Shown here in pieces: positions 25,975 to 33,274 of a stretch of DNA of 64,000 bases. The number at the start of each line of letters is the position of its first letter. Position 1 is the stretch's first letter. The translations under genes and the position numbers were made by a program. Location of the stretch: positions 744,001-808,000 of the forward strand of contig NZ_CP181167.1 in NCBI RefSeq assembly GCF_047824785.1, written 5' to 3'. The notes beneath the pieces are model-generated. The model ran no database searches, had not been told where the DNA came from, and saw nothing but the letters and a program-made list of their open reading frames with translations. The stretch is from Nitrobacter sp039808345 (GTDB taxonomy: Bacteria > Pseudomonadota > Alphaproteobacteria > Rhizobiales > Xanthobacteraceae).

Positions 25975-27276
25975 CTATGCCCGACCGATGCTCTCATACT
26001 TAAACCCCGCCGACCGCACGTCTTCCGGCCTGTAGATGTTTCGCAGATCCACGATAACAGGCGTGGCCATGTCGGTTCTGATCCGCTCAAGGTTCAGCGC
26101 GCGGAACTGTCGCCACTCGGTCACGATCACCAGCGCGTCGGCGCCCCGGGCGCAGGCGTAGGGATCGTCGCAATACTCAATGTCGGAGAGTTCCTTCTTC
26201 GCCTGCTCCATGCCGACGGGATCGTGCGCTCTCACCTTGGCGCCGAAATCAAGCAGGCCGGCAATCAGCGCGATCGACGGCGCTTCGCGCATGTCATCGG
26301 TGTCGGGTTTGAAGGTCAGGCCGAGCACGGCGATGGTCTTGCCGCGAATGTCGTTGTCGAGCACGCCGGCGACCTTTCGCGACATGGTGCGCTTGCGAGC
26401 CTCATTGACGGTCAGTGTCGCCTCGACGACGCGGAGCTGCACGCCGTAGTCGAGCGCGGTCTTCGACAGCGCGCGGGTGTCCTTTGGAAAGCAGGAGCCG
26501 CCATAGCCTGGACCGGCATGCAGAAACTTGGCGCCAATACGATTGTCGAGTCCGATGCCGCGCGCGACGTCCTGTACGTCGGCGCCGACGCGTTCCGCAA
26601 GATCCGCGATCTCGTTGATGAACGTGATCTTGGTCGCGAGAAAAGCGTTGGCCGCGTACTTGATCAGTTCGGCAGTGCGCCGGCTGGTGTAGAGGATGGG
26701 GGCCTGGTTGAGATAGAGGGGACGGTAGATCTGGCCCATCACCTTCTTCGCGCGTTCGTCATCGGTCCCGACCACGATGCGATCCGGATGCTGAAAGTCG
26801 CGGATCGCGGCGCCCTCCCGCAGGAATTCTGGGTTTGCAGCCACCGCAAAGTTGGCTTCCGGATTGGTCTCTTGAATGATCCGCTCTACCTCGTCGCCTG
26901 TTCCGACCGGCACCGTCGATTTGGTGACGATGAGGGTGAAGCCATCCAGCAAACCAGCGATCTCGCGAGCCGCGGCATGAACGTAGCTCAGATCGGCGTG
27001 ACCGTCGCCGCGGCGTGACGGCGTTCCGACCGCGATGAATACGGCATCCGCGTCGCTGATGTCGGAGAGATCGATCCCGAATCTCAGCCGGCCAGAATTG
27101 ACGCCGGACTCGACGAGCTTGTCGAGATCTGGTTCGAAGATCGGGATCCGGTACTGGTTGAGCGCCGCGATCTTCTCGGAATCCTTGTCGACGCATGTCA
27201 CGTCATGGCCGAAATCGGCGAAGCAGGCTGCCGACACCAGGCCGACATAGCCGGCCCCGATCATCACGATGCGCAT
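25975..27276 (-). CDS. ugd: UDP-glucose 6-dehydrogenase
   Basis: A 433-aa NAD-dependent enzyme that oxidises UDP-glucose twice to UDP-glucuronate, a precursor for acidic polysaccharides. The N-terminal NAD motif is MIGAGYVGLVSAACFADFG. IAVGTPSRRGDGHADLSYV and TVPVGTGDE are typical. The catalytic cysteine is Cys262 in GYGGSCFPKD, with a Lys and Asn pair in LIKYAANAFLATKITFINE. Length and start are standard. It sits upstream of a methyltransferase-like gene and downstream of rfbB on the same strand. Confidence 0.97.
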   Translation of the reverse strand: MRIVMIGAGYVGLVSAACFADFGHDVTCVDKDSEKIAALNQYRIPIFEPDLDKLVESGVNSGRLRFGIDLSDISDADAVFIAVGTPSRRGDGHADLSYVHAAAREIAGLLDGFTLIVTKSTVPVGTGDEVERIIQETNPEANFAVAANPEFLREGAAIRDFQHPDRIVVGTDDERAKKVMGQIYRPLYLNQAPILYTSRRTAELIKYAANAFLATKITFINEIADLAERVGADVQDVARGIGLDNRIGAKFLHAGPGYGGSCFPKDTRALSKTALDYGVQLRVVEATLTVNEARKRTMSRKVAGVLDNDIRGKTIAVLGLTFKPDTDDMREAPSIALIAGLLDFGAKVRAHDPVGMEQAKKELSDIEYCDDPYACARGADALVIVTEWRQFRALNLERIRTDMATPVIVDLRNIYRPEDVRSAGFKYESIGRA

Positions 27277-27334
27277 GTATTACAGATCCTGGTTTCCGAT
27301 CACGGGATAAGCTCTCGAGCGATGTATCGACAGG

Positions 27335-28402
27335 CTATTGCCTCAGTCCCGCGCGCTTGGCCGCATAGCCTCGCGCCAGGATCGCCTGCCACCACGGCTG
27401 CTCGTCGACGTACCACCGGACGGTTTTCTCGATGCCGCTCTCGAAATCCTCCTTCGCCCGCCAGCCCAGTTCGCGTTCGAGTTTGGATGCGTCGATGGCG
27501 TAGCGTCGATCGTGACCGGGACGGTCGGCGACGAAGGTGATGAGGTCGCGATGCCGGTTGGTCGTGTTGGGAGCGATCTCGTCGAGCAGATCACAGATGC
27601 TCTCGACCACATGCAGGTTGGTTCGCTCGTTGCGTCCGCCCACATTGTAAGTGTGGCCGACGGCGCCGTGTTCCAGAACGAGCGAGAGCGCTCTCGCGTG
27701 ATCATCGACATAGAGCCAGTCTCGAATATTCCTGCCGTCGCCATAGACAGGCAGCGGCTCGCCCGCGAGGCCCTTGATGATCATGTGGGGGATCAGCTTT
27801 TCGGGAAAGTGATAAGGCCCGTAATTATTCGAGCAATTGGTGATCAGCGTGGGCAGCTCATAGGTTTCACGCCAGGCGCGCACCAGATGGTCGGAGGATG
27901 CCTTGCTGGCCGAATAGGGCGAGTTTGGCGCGTAGGCGGTGGTCTCGGTGAAAAAGCCGGTATCGCCGAGCGAGCCGAATACCTCGTCCGTCGAGACGTG
28001 CAGGAAGCGGAATTTCTCCCGCTTCTCGGGCGAGAGCGAGCGCCAGTGACGCAAGGTTTCCTGCAGCAGAGTGAACGTGCCGACAATGTTGGTCTGGATA
28101 AATTCGCCGGGGCCATCGATGGAGCGATCGACATGGCTCTCGGCGGCGAGGTTCATGACGGCGTCCGGCCGATATTTCTCGAACAGATGACGTAGCCCGA
28201 TGCTGTCGCAGATACATTGTTTTTCGAAAGCATAGTTCAGATTCTCGTGCGTGCCGGGCAATGAATCGAGGTTCGCCGCGTAGGTGCACTTGTCGATATT
28301 GACGACGCGAGCGTGGGTATCGTGCAGAAGGTGGCGAACCACCGCCGAACCGATGAATCCCGCGCCGCCCGTGACAAAAATGGTCGAAGCCTTGAAGCGC
28401 AT
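27335..28402 (-). CDS. rfbB: dTDP-glucose 4,6-dehydratase
   Basis: A 355-aa extended short-chain dehydrogenase that converts dTDP-glucose to dTDP-4-keto-6-deoxyglucose, step 2 of dTDP-L-rhamnose synthesis. The NAD motif is TGGAGFIGS (residues 11–19). The catalytic TDE triad sits at 138–140 (HVSTDEVFG), with Tyr163/Lys167 in YSASK. NYGPYHFPEKLIP and GDGRNIRDWLYVDDHARA are diagnostic. ATG 28402 with GGAGG upstream gives MRFKASTIFVTGG. It lies 26 bases after rfbA on the same strand. Confidence 0.97.
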   Translation of the reverse strand: MRFKASTIFVTGGAGFIGSAVVRHLLHDTHARVVNIDKCTYAANLDSLPGTHENLNYAFEKQCICDSIGLRHLFEKYRPDAVMNLAAESHVDRSIDGPGEFIQTNIVGTFTLLQETLRHWRSLSPEKREKFRFLHVSTDEVFGSLGDTGFFTETTAYAPNSPYSASKASSDHLVRAWRETYELPTLITNCSNNYGPYHFPEKLIPHMIIKGLAGEPLPVYGDGRNIRDWLYVDDHARALSLVLEHGAVGHTYNVGGRNERTNLHVVESICDLLDEIAPNTTNRHRDLITFVADRPGHDRRYAIDASKLERELGWRAKEDFESGIEKTVRWYVDEQPWWQAILARGYAAKRAGLRQ

Positions 28403-28427
28403 AGCAGGTCGCCTCCGCGAATTGAAA

Positions 28428-29303
28428 TTAACACTGGTATGAAAGGGCAACGGATCTCAGATACTCGCCGTAGCTGCTCTTGCCGTTCTTTTCAGCGGCT
28501 TTCTCAAAGGCCTGAAGCGAGATGTAGCCTTGCCGCAGCGCGATTTCCTCCGGGCAGGCGATGCGCAAGCCCTGGCGCTGCTCCAGGATCTGGACGAAGT
28601 GGCTGGCCTCGACCAGCGAGGAATGCGTTCCGGTGTCGAGCCAGGCGAAGCCGCGCCCAAGCACTTCGACATAGAGGTCGCCGCGCTCAAGATAGGCGTT
28701 GTTGACGTCCGTGATCTCGATCTCGCCGCGTGTCGACGGCTTGACGCCGGCCGCGATCTCGACGACGTCGTTGTCGTAAAAATACAGCCCGGTCACGGCT
28801 ATGTTGGATTTGGGTTGCTTCGGCTTTTCTTCGATCGAGCGCGCTCGCCCGGTGCCGTCGAGTTCAACGACCCCGTATTGCTCGGGGGTGTTCACGACAT
28901 AGCCGAACACGGTGGCTCCCTTGTTGCGGGAGGATGCGGCTGATAATAGTTGAGGTAGCCCGTGACCGTAGAAAATGTTATCACCTAATACGAGGGCGAC
29001 GGCGTCGGAGCCGATAAAGTCGCGACCGACGATGAAGGCGTCTGCCAGCCCGCGCGGGGATTCCTGCGTCGCATAGGCAAAGCGCATGCCGATTTCACTG
29101 CCGTCGCCGAGCAGCCGATGAAACAGCGGTTCGTCCTGCGGCGTCGAAATGATCATGATTTCCCGGATGCCGCCCAGCATCAGCGTCGACAGCGGATAAT
29201 AGATCATCGGCTTGTCGAAGACCGGCAGGAGCTGCTTGGAAACGACTGTCGTCACCGGGTAAAGGCGCGAACCCGTCCCCCCGGCAAGAATGATGCCCTT
29301 CAT
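28428..29303 (-). CDS. rfbA: Glucose-1-phosphate thymidylyltransferase
   Basis: A 291-aa nucleotidyltransferase making dTDP-glucose from dTTP and glucose-1-phosphate, the first step to dTDP-rhamnose. MKGIILAGGTGSRLYPVT is the nucleotide-binding signature, followed by KQLLPVFDKPMIYYPLS, LVLGDNIFYG and the EEKPKQPKSN segment. Length matches RmlA. The ATG at 29303 begins exactly at the conserved region. It is divergent from rfbC across a 104-base region with an AT-rich dyad. Confidence 0.97.
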   Translation of the reverse strand: MKGIILAGGTGSRLYPVTTVVSKQLLPVFDKPMIYYPLSTLMLGGIREIMIISTPQDEPLFHRLLGDGSEIGMRFAYATQESPRGLADAFIVGRDFIGSDAVALVLGDNIFYGHGLPQLLSAASSRNKGATVFGYVVNTPEQYGVVELDGTGRARSIEEKPKQPKSNIAVTGLYFYDNDVVEIAAGVKPSTRGEIEITDVNNAYLERGDLYVEVLGRGFAWLDTGTHSSLVEASHFVQILEQRQGLRIACPEEIALRQGYISLQAFEKAAEKNGKSSYGEYLRSVALSYQC

Positions 29304-29407
29304 GACCCCTCTCATTTATCTCACACAACCTAACATATAGTGTTAAGCGCGCAAGTTTGTTATCAATGAGAAGGCATCGTGAGTTAACAAATATAAAGCA
29401 ACTGAAA
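29304..29407. promoter_or_regulatory. Divergent rfbA/rfbC promoter region with dyad
   Basis: AT-rich 104-base gap. TAACATATAGTGTTA at 29331–29345 is an inverted repeat (TAACA-N5-TGTTA), similar to the dyad upstream of the RTX gene. It probably contains both divergent promoters. The regulator is unknown. Confidence 0.5.
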
Positions 29408-29962
29408 ATGAATGTTATTCGAACCGAAATTCCCGAAGCTATCATCTTCGAACCCCGGCTGTTCGGAGACCAGCGCGGCTTTTTTCTCGAGACGTATCAG
29501 TTTCCCCGTTACGCCGAGCACGGGGTCGCGCGTCCGTTCGTCCAGGACAACCTGTCACGCTCCGCGCGGGGCGTGCTGCGCGGATTGCACCTGCAGAACC
29601 CATCTCCCCAGGGGAAGCTGGTGACGGTGCTGCGCGGCAAGGTTCTGGATGTCGCCGTCGACGTGCGCGTTGGCAGTCCGAATTTCGGCCGTCACGTCGC
29701 CGTCGAGCTGAGCGAAGAGAACAGGCGGCAGCTCTGGGTTCCCCGCGGCTTCGCGCACGGCTTTGTCGTTCTCTCCGAGACCGCCGATTTCTTCTACAAA
29801 TGCGATGATCTCTACAGTCCGAAGGACGAAGTCTCGATTCGCTGGAATGATCCTGCAATCGGCATCGACTGGGGTGTGGAGGCGCCGTCCCTGTCCGCCA
29901 AGGATGCGGACGCGCCGCTGCTGGTGGACGTAAGAAACCTTCCAATCTATGGGCAGGTGTGA
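29408..29962 (+). CDS. rfbC: dTDP-4-dehydrorhamnose 3,5-epimerase
   Basis: A 184-aa cupin-fold enzyme that epimerises dTDP-4-keto-6-deoxyglucose at C3 and C5. FEPRLFGDQRGFFLETYQ, QDNLSRSARGVLRGLHLQ (catalytic His61), KVLDVAVDVRVGSPNFG and LWVPRGFAHGF are all hallmark motifs. The ATG at 29408 begins MNVIRTEIP, the usual start. The stop overlaps the rfbD start (TGATG). Confidence 0.96.
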   Translation: MNVIRTEIPEAIIFEPRLFGDQRGFFLETYQFPRYAEHGVARPFVQDNLSRSARGVLRGLHLQNPSPQGKLVTVLRGKVLDVAVDVRVGSPNFGRHVAVELSEENRRQLWVPRGFAHGFVVLSETADFFYKCDDLYSPKDEVSIRWNDPAIGIDWGVEAPSLSAKDADAPLLVDVRNLPIYGQV

Positions 29963-30900
29963 TGGAAAGTCTGATGCGGATACTGTTGACGGGTAGCAGC
30001 GGTCAGGTCGGCGGGGCGCTGCGTCCGCTGCTGAAGGAAGGCGGCATGGTCATCGCGCCGTCGCGCGGCGCGTTCGATCTGTCGAAGCCCGAAACGCTCG
30101 CCGAGGCGCTCGACCGATTCAAACCCGATCTCATCATAAATCCCGCGGCCTATACCGCGGTGGATCGCGCGGAGGATGAGCGCGAACTCGCTCTTCTCGT
30201 CAACGCCAAAGCACCCGCCGCGATCGCGGAATGGTCGGCGCGGCATCGCGTGCCGTTGATTCATTTCTCCACCGACTATGTCTTCGATGGCTCCGGCGAC
30301 AAGCCGTGGCGCGAGGACAGTTCAACGGGTCCGCTCTCGGTCTATGGTGCAAGCAAGCTCGCCGGCGATCTCGCCATCCAGGCGGCTGGCGGGCCGCATC
30401 TGATCGCCCGCACGTCGTGGGTCTATGATGCGGGGGGAGCCAACTTCCTGCGCACGATCACGCGGCTGGCCGGCGAACGCAAAGAGTTGCGCATTGTCGC
30501 TGACCAGACAGGTGCCCCGACCACGGCAAACACGATCGCCGATGCCGTGTCTCGCATCGTGCTCTCGAACGCATCGGACCTGAGCGCGTTGCTCGCGCGC
30601 CACGGCGGCGTGGTCAATCTCGCCTGCGCGGGCGAAACCAGTTGGCACGGCTTTGCCACCGCCATCGTCGGCGGATTGAAGTCGCGCGGCGTGAGACTTG
30701 CTGCGGAGATGGTCACGCCTATCGCGACGGCGGATTTTCCGACCAAGGCGAGACGGCCAGGCAATTCCAGGCTCGACCTGTCGCAACTTCGGGAACGTTT
30801 CGGATGGACTCCGCCAACGTGGCAGGATGCGCTGTCGACGGAGCTCGACAGCCTCGTCACTCGGCAAGGCGAACAGGCGGTCCCGGCCATGCGAGCATGA
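29962..30900 (+). CDS. rfbD: dTDP-4-dehydrorhamnose reductase
   Basis: A 312-aa short-chain dehydrogenase that reduces the 4-keto sugar to dTDP-L-rhamnose, the last pathway step. The NAD(P) motif GSSGQVGGALRPLL is near residue 12. INPAAYTAVDRAEDE, FSTDYVFDGSG and the catalytic YGASKLAGD follow. ATG 29962 overlaps the rfbC stop; an internal ATG at 29974 giving MRILLTGSSGQ is equally plausible. It ends 17 bases before the convergent GT gene. Confidence 0.96.
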   Translation: MESLMRILLTGSSGQVGGALRPLLKEGGMVIAPSRGAFDLSKPETLAEALDRFKPDLIINPAAYTAVDRAEDERELALLVNAKAPAAIAEWSARHRVPLIHFSTDYVFDGSGDKPWREDSSTGPLSVYGASKLAGDLAIQAAGGPHLIARTSWVYDAGGANFLRTITRLAGERKELRIVADQTGAPTTANTIADAVSRIVLSNASDLSALLARHGGVVNLACAGETSWHGFATAIVGGLKSRGVRLAAEMVTPIATADFPTKARRPGNSRLDLSQLRERFGWTPPTWQDALSTELDSLVTRQGEQAVPAMRA

Positions 30901-30917
30901 TCAGATGCAGTGTCGCG

Positions 30918-33272
30918 TCAGAAACCCAGCGGCAGATCGTGCGCGACCGGCGGATGATTGTAGCGGGGAGTTCGTCGTCCCGGGGGCCATGCCAGGCCGC
31001 TATAGGGAACACCGTCGCGTGACAATTGCGGATTGTAAGCAGGGTCGTCGTTCAGAAATTCGTCCCAGCGCGCGCGCAGTAGATTGAGTTCGTGTTCGAA
31101 CCGGCCTCGCCGGTCGGCGCGATTGTCGCGCCCGCGGCTCGCGGACTCGACGTGGATCAGCTTCGCGTGCGGCGTCAGGACGATGCGCTTGCCGGCCTCG
31201 CGAAGGCGCAGGCAATAGTCGACATCATTGAGCGCCACGGCGAAGCGGGCCTCGTCCATTCCGCCGACGGCGAGATAGTCGCTTCGCCTTGTCGCAAGGC
31301 AGGCCGCGGTCACCGCGCTGCATTCGTGCGCCACGAGGAGTTGATCGAGGAAACCCGGATCACCGCCGAGCCGGTCCGTGAAGGCGTGCGCGACCGAAAA
31401 ATTCATGCCCAACACCACGCCGCCATGCTGCACGACACCACCGGGCCAGGTCAGCAGCGCGCCGACCGCGCCGACGTCCGGCTCGCCCAGACGCGTCAGC
31501 ATCTCCTCCAGCCAGTCGTCGGAGCTTGCTTCGATGTCGTTGTTGAGCAGGCACAGGATGTCGCTGTCGAGCGTCGCGGCGGCCTGGTTGTTGAGCCTTG
31601 CGAAATTGAATGGCCCTTCGATCCGCAACGTCCGGATGCCGCGTCGCGGCAGATCGGAAAGAAAGTCGATCGTCCTCGGATGCGCGCTGTCGTTGTCGAC
31701 AACGAGGATATCGGCATGGCAGCGTTCAATGGCGGGTGTGATGGTCTCCAGGCATCGTTGCAGGAGAGAAACCCGGTCGCGCGTCGGGATGATCACCGTC
31801 ACCTGTTGTTTGGAAATCGTTCGCTTGATTCGAACCGCGGGAAAGAAATTGCCGGTCTGCCGGGCCACGCTTGCATCGATTCCGCGCGCTCGCAGGTGCG
31901 ACTGGCTGGCCGCGGAAAGCAGCGCGCCGGCTGTCGTTCGATCGAGCCTCGGCATGGTCGCCAACGCGCCCGGCAGGTGAAGGATGTCTGCTCGCCGAGG
32001 ATCGATCCGATCCAGCAGGCTGTTGAAAAGCCGGTAGAGGTTGTCCGGCCGCGCCGTCCTGATGGCCGTAAGCAATGCTTCGCGCCGGACCGCGAACAGA
32101 TGGGCGCAATAGCCTTGTTCCAGCAATCGCTCGTAATCGAACGCGGGAAAAGCCAGCGGCCAGATGCGACCGTCGTCAGCGAGAAAGTCGAGGTCGCCGT
32201 AGATCGCTAGCGCATCGGGATGGGACTCGAACGCAGCCGCAATGCGTGCGAGAGCGGTTCGTTCGAGCGACATGCCCGCCATGGTTACGACGATGTGGCC
32301 CGCATCGGATGCGGCGTCTTCGAGAAACTCCAGCAGGGCGCCGCCGTCGATCGACAGCGGTTCGCCGTCGATCGCGCCGGCGGTCCAGTTCTCGTGGACT
32401 TGCGTCTCAAGGCTGGCGAGCGTCTGCTGGGCGCCGGAGCTTCCAGCGATCACCACGGCCAGCCGAAGCGGACATGGCTGAGGCTCCGGCATCGGAAATC
32501 GTTCGCGCCAGGCGGCATAGTCATGGAGCGGCAGCGAGGCGGGAATAAGCCTGTCATAAAGCTCGCCGCGCAACCGCTCGGCGGCATAGCCGCCGATGAC
32601 ATCAATCATTCCGGCGAGGCCGTCGGGAAACGCCACGAAGGTGGCTGCCGCCGGAAGCCGGTCGCCGTCTTCTTTCCGCAGCAGGATTTGATGGACGCGC
32701 CCGTCGGCGAGACGCTGCGGGACGTGGAAATCAAACGCGCGGACGTTGCGGGAGACTCCTCCATCGGCATCGCCGCCGATGTGGGTCCAGGCGGTGGCGC
32801 GGACCTGCGCGACGGATTCTCCATCGACGATCGCTTCCAGCGTGACGACGGCCTCGCTGTCGATCCAACCCTGAAAGCGCAGGCCGCCCAGCCAGCGCAG
32901 CTTGCAGATCGGACGAAGATCGGCTCGAAACGTTGTGTCATTCTCAAGATCTATGGGCTGGCCGACAGGAGTTTCGAGATTGGCGAGGCGCGCGGAAAGA
33001 TGGCGCGCGGCATCGAGCAGATCGGTGTCAACGCTCACGGCAAAGCCGCAAGTATTGCTTCGTGCCGGCTCAGGGCATTCCGGCGTGAACGCATCGGCGT
33101 GGACGGTCTTCAGGACCAGGCCATCAAGCAGGATGTCGATCGTGAAGCGGTGTTCCGGCGCTTCCGGATCGAAGACGAAACCGGACACGGTGCCGTCGCC
33201 GCCGAGCGCGAGCCGGCTGACCAGCTTCGGCCTGGCGATCCTTGCCTCGCGGGACCGGATGGCTCGCGTCAT
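30918..33272 (-). CDS. Large multidomain GT2 glycosyltransferase
   Basis: A 784-aa protein. Residues about 20–110 (GGDGTVSGFVFDPEAPE) and about 120–215 (LGGLRFQGWIDSE) look like two beta-rich accessory domains. Residues about 230–450 hold a degenerate GT-like stretch (LAIYGDLDFLADDG). Residues about 488–730 form a full GT2 domain, with VTVIIPTRDRVSLLQRCLETI, DILVVDNDSAHP, LCLLNNDIEA (DxD-like) and AVALNDVDYCLRLREAG. The last part is typical of rhamnosyltransferases and O-antigen transferases. A neighbouring dTDP-rhamnose pathway fits rhamnosyl transfer, but that is inferred. It is separated by 2 bases from the upstream GT gene on the same strand. Confidence 0.87.
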   Translation of the reverse strand: MTRAIRSREARIARPKLVSRLALGGDGTVSGFVFDPEAPEHRFTIDILLDGLVLKTVHADAFTPECPEPARSNTCGFAVSVDTDLLDAARHLSARLANLETPVGQPIDLENDTTFRADLRPICKLRWLGGLRFQGWIDSEAVVTLEAIVDGESVAQVRATAWTHIGGDADGGVSRNVRAFDFHVPQRLADGRVHQILLRKEDGDRLPAAATFVAFPDGLAGMIDVIGGYAAERLRGELYDRLIPASLPLHDYAAWRERFPMPEPQPCPLRLAVVIAGSSGAQQTLASLETQVHENWTAGAIDGEPLSIDGGALLEFLEDAASDAGHIVVTMAGMSLERTALARIAAAFESHPDALAIYGDLDFLADDGRIWPLAFPAFDYERLLEQGYCAHLFAVRREALLTAIRTARPDNLYRLFNSLLDRIDPRRADILHLPGALATMPRLDRTTAGALLSAASQSHLRARGIDASVARQTGNFFPAVRIKRTISKQQVTVIIPTRDRVSLLQRCLETITPAIERCHADILVVDNDSAHPRTIDFLSDLPRRGIRTLRIEGPFNFARLNNQAAATLDSDILCLLNNDIEASSDDWLEEMLTRLGEPDVGAVGALLTWPGGVVQHGGVVLGMNFSVAHAFTDRLGGDPGFLDQLLVAHECSAVTAACLATRRSDYLAVGGMDEARFAVALNDVDYCLRLREAGKRIVLTPHAKLIHVESASRGRDNRADRRGRFEHELNLLRARWDEFLNDDPAYNPQLSRDGVPYSGLAWPPGRRTPRYNHPPVAHDLPLGF

Positions 33273-33274
33273 GT

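Noticed and set aside
25933..27018. 361-aa plus-strand ORF
   Set aside because: Antisense shadow of ugd.
31092..32210. 372-aa plus-strand ORF
   Set aside because: Antisense shadow of the 784-aa glycosyltransferase gene.
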